A stretch of DNA of 64,000 bases from Tachypleus tridentatus (taxonomy: Eukaryota > Arthropoda > Merostomata > Xiphosura > Limulidae), in contig NC_134827.1 in assembly GCF_004210375.1 (NCBI RefSeq), positions 98,302,672 through 98,366,671 on the forward strand. Reading direction: 5' to 3'. Positions 50,701 through 59,700 of this stretch are shown piece by piece (position 1 is the first letter of the stretch; each line of letters begins with the position of its first letter). The translations under genes were made by a program, and so were the position numbers. The notes below the pieces were generated by a model. That model did not search any database. It was not told the DNA's origin and was given only the letters and a program-made list of their open reading frames with translations.

Positions 50701-53700
50701 CTTTAGATTTGTTATACCCACACTGCTAGCGTGCTTTAGATTTGTTATACCCACACTGCTAGCATGCTCTAGATTTGTTATACCCACACTGCTAGCATGC
50801 TCTAGATTTGTTATACCCACACTGCTAGCATGCTTTGGATTTGTTATACCCACACTGCTAGCATGCTCTAGATTTGTTATACCCGCACTGCTAGCATGCT
50901 TTGGATTTGTTATACCCGCACTGCTAGCATGCTTTGGATTTGTTATACCCACACTGCTAGCATGCTCTAGATTTGTTATACCCGCACTGCTAGCATGCTT
51001 TGGATTTGTTATACCCACACTGCTAGCATGCTCTAGATTTGTTATACCCGCACTGCTAGCATGCTCTAGATTTGTTATACCCACACTGCTAGCATGCTCT
51101 AGATTTGTTATACCCTCACTGCTAGTACGCTTTAGATTTGTTATACCCTCACTGCTAGTACGCTTTAGATTTGTTATATCCTCACTGCTAGTATGCTTTA
51201 GATTTGTTATACCCACACTGCTAGTACGCTTTAGATTTGTTATACCCACACTGCTAGTACGCTTTAGATTTGTTATACCCACACTGCTAGTATGCTTTAG
51301 ATTTATTATACCCACACTGGTAGAAGCTGTAGATTTGTTATACCCACACTGGTAGAAGCTGTAGATTTGTTATACCCACACTGCTAGAAGCTGTAGATTT
51401 ATTATACCCTCACTGCTAGTATGCTTTAGATTTGTTATACCCTCACTGCTAGAAGCTGTAGATTTGTTATACCCTCACTGCTAGCGTGCTTTAAATTTGC
51501 TATACCCACACTGCTAGTTTAGATTTGTTATAAAAATATTCGTTTCGTAACGCGATAGGTGTTAGTTAACAAAGTGATTTATTTTAAAATTTTCGTACTG
51601 GTTAGTTACGAAAACACACTCACTGTTAATGTACGTTTGGCTTGTTATGAATACATTCTTCTTTTAGACTGGTGGTTTAAATTAATCAATAAATCGATTT
51701 AGTTTAACGTTTTTGTATTCGTTGGTGTGAAGGATGAAGCGACCTACCTTAGAGTTTTGGCATTGACCGATCTGTAAGCGGCGCCATCAGGAACGTGTTG
51801 TTGAAGAAACTGGTTAAGGTCTCCGTTCTCCATGTATTCTACAATCATTGCCAAAGGTTCTTCGCGCGTGCAGACTCCCAGCACGTGTACGATATTTGGA
51901 TCCCTGAGTCGGGAGAGAATCTTGACCTCCTTATAAAAGTCCGTCCTAGCTTGGTCAGAAGCGTCCTGTCGCAGTGTCTTGACCGCAACCAGGGTTTTGT
52001 TCCCGTAGCAAGGCACATCGACCAGTTCAGGGATCCCTTCTGCCTCACAGAGGTGGACCTGATTGAAATAAAAATCCTCTTAACAATAGCCCTTCAACAA
52101 TGGCTGACTCTAACAATGATCAATACAATAAGGAACTACAAGAGTAGTAGTTTATTGTTGGGTTTCTCTGATGAGGGGAAATTTCCCGATATACAATTAT
52201 GCCACATGCACTAATTTCTTATGACGGCCTATGTTAAGCCTTCTTGGTAAACGTCAGTCCCATTGATTAAGGAGTCAAAGCAACTGTAAATTACATACAT
52301 ATTTACTTACTAGTTTTTACGATGTCAGAAAGCTTAAGAACCAAAGTCAAAATCTAGATGAAAAATATTTACCTCTCCAAATTGACCTTCTCCGAGCTTC
52401 TCCAAAAATCTCAGTCTATGTCTCGTAATCTCCCGAACAGGATTTTCTTCTCTGTTGAGCATCTCTACGTTAGGTACAGCGTAGACGGTGCTGCCACTCA
52501 CTCCCTGAATGTTGGGAAGTTTTACCACATCTGTAGCTGCATAGTGTTTCTCACAAGGAGGATGAGGTGGTTTGGGTAAAGTCTGGGGGAATGGGGGTTT
52601 GTTAAGGGGCGTGGGAGGCGGGTGACCTAGAGGCGTCGAAGGCTTCTGGACATCTGGAACAGCGTATTCTCTTGAAGTCGTCGAGTCTAAAAAATATATA
52701 TATATATTTTACGTATATATGACTCGGCAATAATGGTGTGTTCCATGACTAAAATAAAATCGATAAAACTTCAAACATTTTAAACTTTCATATTCAATCG
52801 TTGGTTGGTAAAAGACAGTTCCTGAAAAGCTAAATACTTCAATATTAAAACATATTACACTTCGAAGGACCACAGCATCACAAAGGACCTTTTATTACTT
52901 TCTAGTTTCGGTTTTAAACAAGTTTCTATAATTAACATCGCTAAACATATTTCTTCTCCTTTTTTCTTTCCTCTGGTGAACATTGAGGCCCTTTCTTTCT
53001 TTCTTTCTTTTATATGCCCCCTGTGTCTCAGCGGCAAATCCCGAGAATTTATAACACTAAAAATCCCGTTCCCGTATTCGCAGTGGGCAGAGCACAGAAA
53101 GCCAGTTGTGTATACTTGCACTTAACAACAAACAATACCGGAAAAAGTTTCAAAGAAACTGCTATAATTAATTAATTAAAAGTAAAATAACAAAACTCTT
53201 TTTTTCACTCTTCCCTTTTCCCACGAGGGGGCAGACGGCGCAGATAACCCTCGAGCAGCTTTGCACGAAATTCGACGAACAACAACTGTGGTAAAAAATA
53301 AGAAACCAAATGATCAAATCTCTTGTTCTACAGCGATCAGAGGTAAGAAGCTGTCCTGAGACGGCTTTGCAATGACCAGTCTGTTGACCCTTTAGTTTCA
53401 TCTGCAAGGAAGGCCGCCACTAAGGCAGTGTTTCCCGCCTGTTTCAATTCACTTTAAACAGTGTCATAGACAAAGAGGACACTGTATCGAATAGCCATGT
53501 TTTAAGGTTTTAATGGGTCCTTGGTCTTTATAACGATATATACTATTTCAAATTTGTGTGGTACATTTTTATTCCTGCCCTCTTAATTATAAAATATTTT
53601 AAAATTATTTTTATCTGGTTGTTTATAGACACGACAAGCTTCGTGTGTCCCTCCAAGCAACGTGTCTGCGGAGTTTCACCGCTAGAAACCGGGTTTCGAC

Positions 53701-56700
53701 ACCAGTGGTTGGAAGAGCACGAATAATAATAATAATAATACTTTTGTGTATGTTTGTGCTTAATAACAAATACCAACAGGTTTGGTGCTGGTAGCTTATA
53801 CAGTTTCGTGTTGGGGAACCTTAACCACCATATTACCAGCATATTTTTACCACTAACGTTTGTCAGTGAACACCAAGTTGTATCGTTTTTTAACTTTAGA
53901 TAGATGTGCTCCAAAGTTTGTGGTTCTGCCAGCAAAGTGTCTCTTTGCATCACATGAGTGAGTTTACAAATGCGTTCGTTTGCTGTGGAAGTCTCCGGTG
54001 AGAGGATGTAAAGCTAAAATCAGGGGTTTAATTCCATACGTTGGACATAACAGACAGTCCAATGTGGCTTTGTTATAAAACAAATAACATTGCTATGGAA
54101 ACGGATAATTCGCGATATATCTGATCATTGACATTGTTGTTTCAGTGTGTGTTCACGAAGGTTATTGTTTAAAAGCTAATATTCAAGGTCCTCATTATTC
54201 AAAGAAACGATCTGTTTGTTTGTAGTTAAGCAAAACCACGCAGTGGGTTACCTGCGCTGTGTCTACCACGGGTATCGAAACTCTATAGTCAAAGAACTTC
54301 TTTGCTAGTCTCCGTTTACCGAAACAAGACCAATAACGATTTGTTGGAATAGAAGAAAAAAAAGAAAAACACTTTGTGTGTTTTTCTATAGCAAGGCCAC
54401 ATCGGACTATCTGCTGAGCCCACCTAGGGAAATCGAACCCTTGATTTTATCGTTATAAATCCATAGACATACCGCTGTACTAGTGGGGGGGGGGCGAAAA
54501 ACACTTCGATGTCGTGATTACAAAAAAACCCATAACATTCAAAATTCTAAAGTCAGTGGTTTCCTTTATGAAAAGGTTTTGTTTGGTTATGAACGAATAA
54601 TGGAATTGACCGTAACATTATAACGCCCCACGGCTGATAGGGCTAGCATGTTTGGTGTGACGGGATTCGAACCCGTGACCCTCAGATTACGAGTCGAGTG
54701 CCTTAAACCACCTGGCCATGACAGGCCTAAGAAAATTATGAAATTTTGTTTTTAACTTTTCTTAATGGTCAATTTTTTTTTTCAGGTAAATTTTGTGATA
54801 ATAGCCTTACCATTACTGTATAATCCTCCAAAAGGCTTGAAATCCTGGGGTTCCTGGTACAGAAGCTTGTCCGGGTCTGCATCATCCAGCGCCACCTGGC
54901 CGTAGACATTGCCATTAGCTTGACGTCCCACGGGTGAACACGGTGAATAGCTGATTCCCAGATCCTTGGTGAATCGCATAACACCGTACACCTGAAGTTA
55001 CCATATGTACAAAGCTGCCCTCTCGCGACATTTGCTTTAAACCTTTCCCAAATTTACACCACCCCCATTAAAATCTTTGTTTTTAAATAACTGAACACTT
55101 AAAGTATTCCACTGTACATTAACTATTAATTACATTAGTTGAACAATTTTGAACTGTTATTTAAATCATTACAAGATCAAAAGTATAAAATATAGAAATA
55201 ATAATTATATTATTTTAATCTAACACTTCTACTGAATATAATTACCTTTAATTCTTTCTTTTTACATTTTATAATTTTCAGAAGATGTAACTATAAACAA
55301 CTTTCGACCTCTTTCGAGAAATTTAAGAACGAAATAATAATATAACGTTACATTTTTTTTGGGGGGGATATAAAGCGGGGCGGATAAACATAAAATTATT
55401 TTTAAGTGACAACAAGCATTTGGTGAAGTCAGCACAAAACAAATTTAGACGCATTTATTATTTTTTTAACCAATACCAAATTTAAAAGTCATTAAAAAGC
55501 TGTAAATTAGCCAACTGATGGCTTTAATACAAACTAATACTAGAATGGAGTAACTTGGTTTACCTTCATGTTGATGATGACTTTAGATTAGGGTTAAAGA
55601 TCAGTCAAATTAGTCAACTGGTGGCTCCAATACAAACTAACACTAGAATGGAGTAACTTGGTTTACCTTCATGTTGATGATGACTTTAGATTAGGGTTAA
55701 AGATCAGTCAAATTAGTCAACTGGTGGCTCCAATACAAACTAACACTAGAATGGAGTAACTTGGTTTACCTTCATGTTGATGATGACTTTAGATTAGGGT
55801 TAAAAATCAGTCAAATTAGTCAACTGGTGGCTCCAATACAAACTAATACTAGAATGGAGTAACTTGGCTTACCTTCATGTTGATGATGACTTTAGATTAG
55901 GGTTAAAAATCAGTCAAATTAGCCAACTGGTGGCTCCAATACAAACTAATACTAGAATGGAGTAACTTGGTTTACCTTCATGTTGATGATGACTTTAGAT
56001 TAGGGTTAAAAATCAGTCAAAGTAACCAACTGGTGGCTCCAATACAAACTGATACTAGAGTGGAATAACTTGGCTTACCTTCATGTTGATGATGAATTTA
56101 GATCAGGGTTAAAAATCAGTCAAATTAGCCAACTGGTGGCTCCAATACAAACTAATACTACAATGGAGTAACTTGGCTTACCTTCATGTTGATTACGACT
56201 TTAGTTTAGGGTTAAATTAACCAACTGATAGTCCAATACAAACTAATACTAGAATGGAGTAACTTGGCTTACCTTCATATTGATGGTAACTCGGTTTTCA
56301 ACAGGTTTGAACATAGTATGTGGTGTTGCATGCTTTCTTCGTCGGTTCCGAGCAATGATGATAAAGATGACAATGATGAGAAGAAGTATTACAGCAGCAA
56401 GAACACCGATCACTAACCCCACATACTGACTGGATAAGGAGTCATCATTCACTGCTGTACTGACTGGAATTCAAACAAAGGTTTCAACCAATAAAAAAGA
56501 AGCAATGTGAAGACATGTACTGACTGGAATTACAACAAAGGTTTCAACCAATAAGAAAGAAGCAATGTGAAGATATGTACTGATTGGAATTACAACAAAG
56601 GTTTCAACCAATAAGAAAGAAGCAATGTGAAGACATGTACTGACTGAAATTCAAACAAAGGTTTCAACCAGTAAGAAAGAAGCAATGTGAAGACATGTAC

Positions 56701-59700
56701 TGACTGGAATTACAACAAAGGTTTCAACCAATAAGAAAGAAGCAATGTGAAGACATGTACTGATTGGAATTACAACAAAGGTTTCAACCAGTAAGAAAGA
56801 AGCAATGTGAAGACATGTACTGACTGGAATTACAACAAAGGTTTCAACCAATAAGAAAGAAGCAATGTGAAGATATGTACTGATTGGAATTACAACAAAG
56901 GTTTCAACCAATAAGAAAGAAGCAATGTGAAGACACACAACCACTTTTTTATATACGGCTGTAGCGGTGGAAGGTGATATGGGGGAAACAAATTGATGGA
57001 CTATGTGTAACTTTCACCAGAGGTCGCTATTCTATAGGCCAACAACTTCTTTTTAAGTATAAAAGGAAGAAACCAAAAGCAATGATTAAAATAAGATTTA
57101 AATCTACTGGTAATGGACCAACATTATCACGTTTAATTATTTGAAGCAAATACAGATCTCCTGTTTAGAGAAATCGAGAGATCCTTTGACTGAGCCGTGC
57201 AAAGTTACACTGAAATGACTACAGTCTAAGTAGGGAAGCCCAGCAGGAAAATATTCATATAATATCTACACGAAACACATTACTAAGGGCAGAGACTGCG
57301 GAGACTGGATTTGCTATAAGTAAAACAAATTAAAGAGTAGAACACGTTGAAAGACAAACGTTTTACTTCAGTATAATTAGCTCTATTTGTAATTATTGTT
57401 TTGTTTTTTCGCCAGCTCCTACTAGTTGTTCTTGTCGTATGAGGTTTTTTTTTTAATTTCGCGCAAAGCTACTCGAGGGCTATCTGCGCTAGCCGTCCCT
57501 AATTTAGCAGTGTAAGACTAGAGGGAAGGCAGCTAGTCATCACTACCCACCACCAACTCTTGGGCTACTCTTTTACCAACGAATAGTGGGATTGACCGTC
57601 ACATTATAACGCCCCCACGGCTGAAAGGGCGAGCATGTTCGGTGTGACTCGGATTCGAACTCGCGACCCTCGAATTACGAGTCGAACGCCTTAACCAACC
57701 TGGCTATGCCGGGCCAGTCAGATCAGCACTAAACACTTCAAGTGTATGTATGTTTTGTGTATTGGTCACTTACGCAAATCTTGTTGTTTTGTAGATAATT
57801 ACTTAAGATATTATCTAAAATTAGTTTCATTAATATTGGTTATCATATTGAATATTATTGTTATTGTAAATTTTTAGGCTTATGTTTATCATGATTATTA
57901 TTCCTCGTGGCTCAGTGATAAGTCTGAGAGCTTACATACCTAAAAAATTAGTTTCTACACTCGTGGTGAACACAACACAGCTGAATGTGTAGCTTTGTGT
58001 TTGACAACAAACAGTTATTGTGATTTCATGCACACACCGTGCAAGATACGTATTTAATTTAAGTGTAAAATTACGCTACTGTTTAACTATATTGTCTGTG
58101 TTTATTTCAGGGATCGAGTTTCACTTTTTCAATGTTACAAGTCCTCAAGTTAAATATTAATACACCAGGGGGCTGTGTAATATATAACCACACTGGAAAA
58201 CAAACTCACAATAATTCACTTAAGTAGTATAGCTTTATCAGAACAAAAATTTACCAAAATAAATTCAAGAAATTTTACCGATAGGGGGTGCTGCAGGAGG
58301 TTCTTCTTCCGTAAAATTGCCTTGAGCCGGAACTGGGAAAAAAATATATTTATTTCTACAAATATTACTGTTATGACAGAATTATTTGTTGTTGTATTTC
58401 TCTTTACAAAATAAAGTAAATTATAGGTAGAAACAATGATGAAATTGTTAGATATATTTTATTAATATCTATATATGAAACGTAACACCTGCACTTTTGC
58501 TGATGCAGTGTATATAATTTTTTAAAGTGTTTTACGTTTTTCGGAAGTCAATTGTATATTTAAATAAACGGTTAAAGAAAATCCAGTTTGTTCAGTCTTG
58601 ACGTCAAATAAATTGTAAAGCAGAAAATATGAGATAAAGCACAATCACGGGTTTTATGTACAAATATTTCGATCTGTTAGAGAGCATTCCGTCTGTTTTT
58701 GTTTTCTAAAGATTCAATAATTGATTTCTTAGGCAACCAATTTCAATTTTCTGTCCTTACTCTATCTGCTCAAAGCTAACTTTGCACATTACGAGTATGC
58801 ACATGAGGCTACAACATTGTTTTCTATCTTCTTAACAGCCTAACATCGCAGGAATATGGATTCTTGTTTACGAGGATATCTCTACATAGAAACTCGTTCA
58901 TCCTCACGTATGGCTTCCGACACGTGTCAAGCCAGCAGGAGTCGAACCAAAGACGTCTTAAGATTACATAGGGAAACAGGCAAATTATTGTGTCAAAAAC
59001 GAAAGCAGTCTGAACTTGCGACGAGAAACAAACTGGAGGACTCTAACATATGGGGTTCCTTTTCGAGATACCAGACCGTCGCCACCTGCTGGCCGTATCC
59101 AGGAAGTTGCGCGTACTTCATTTAACACATCAATCACTAAAACAGTTTATTCTTAACTATTGTTTATAAGAGACTTAAGCCTTTTTCTTGATAGTTCTCT
59201 TACACACAAGGAACAACAACCTCTTCCGCATTTTGTTCATATAAAATAAGACTGCTTTAAAAGTATTTTGAAGCCACTCAAAGCACAAAAGAGGGCCAAG
59301 AAAAACCTGCCACAATCAAACAGTGATATCTCTGTTCGTTTTGGTCTGGTTTGTTTTGAACTTCGCGCAAAGTTACATCTGTGCTAGCCGTCCCTAATTT
59401 AGCAGTGTAAGACTAGAAAGATAGCTGTAATATAACCAGTGACTGCGCGTTTGTCTCTGATATTGGAACAAAGCTACGTTAGGACTTATCTGTGCGTAGC
59501 CGTTCCTAATTTCGAACCGACAGAGTGTAGAGAAAGCCAACTCCCTCTGAAAAAGGTGACCTATTCTCGTCTGACCAAATATCAGGATCTGAAAGTCACT
59601 CTTATTGCACACCCAAGGTTCCAAAATCTGGAACGCGTTTTTTTGCGACCAAGGGTCGCGCATCATGAATCCTCGTTCCATTATTGTTGTTGTTTTTAAA

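Noticed and set aside
47695..51315. Long frames of 574, 282, 270 and 262 codons on both strands
   Set aside because: Translations of the 33-bp minisatellite inside a Ddr intron; they end at single-base indels between units.
56651..56944. 97-codon minus-strand frame, hydrophobic 20-residue repeat
   Set aside because: It is the 60-bp array next to the TM exon. The frame matches the exon, but TGA near 56471 separates them.
58856..59125. 89-codon plus-strand frame as a gene or extra Ddr exon
   Set aside because: No recognised family, antisense within an intron, and the Ddr exons on either side already join in phase without it.
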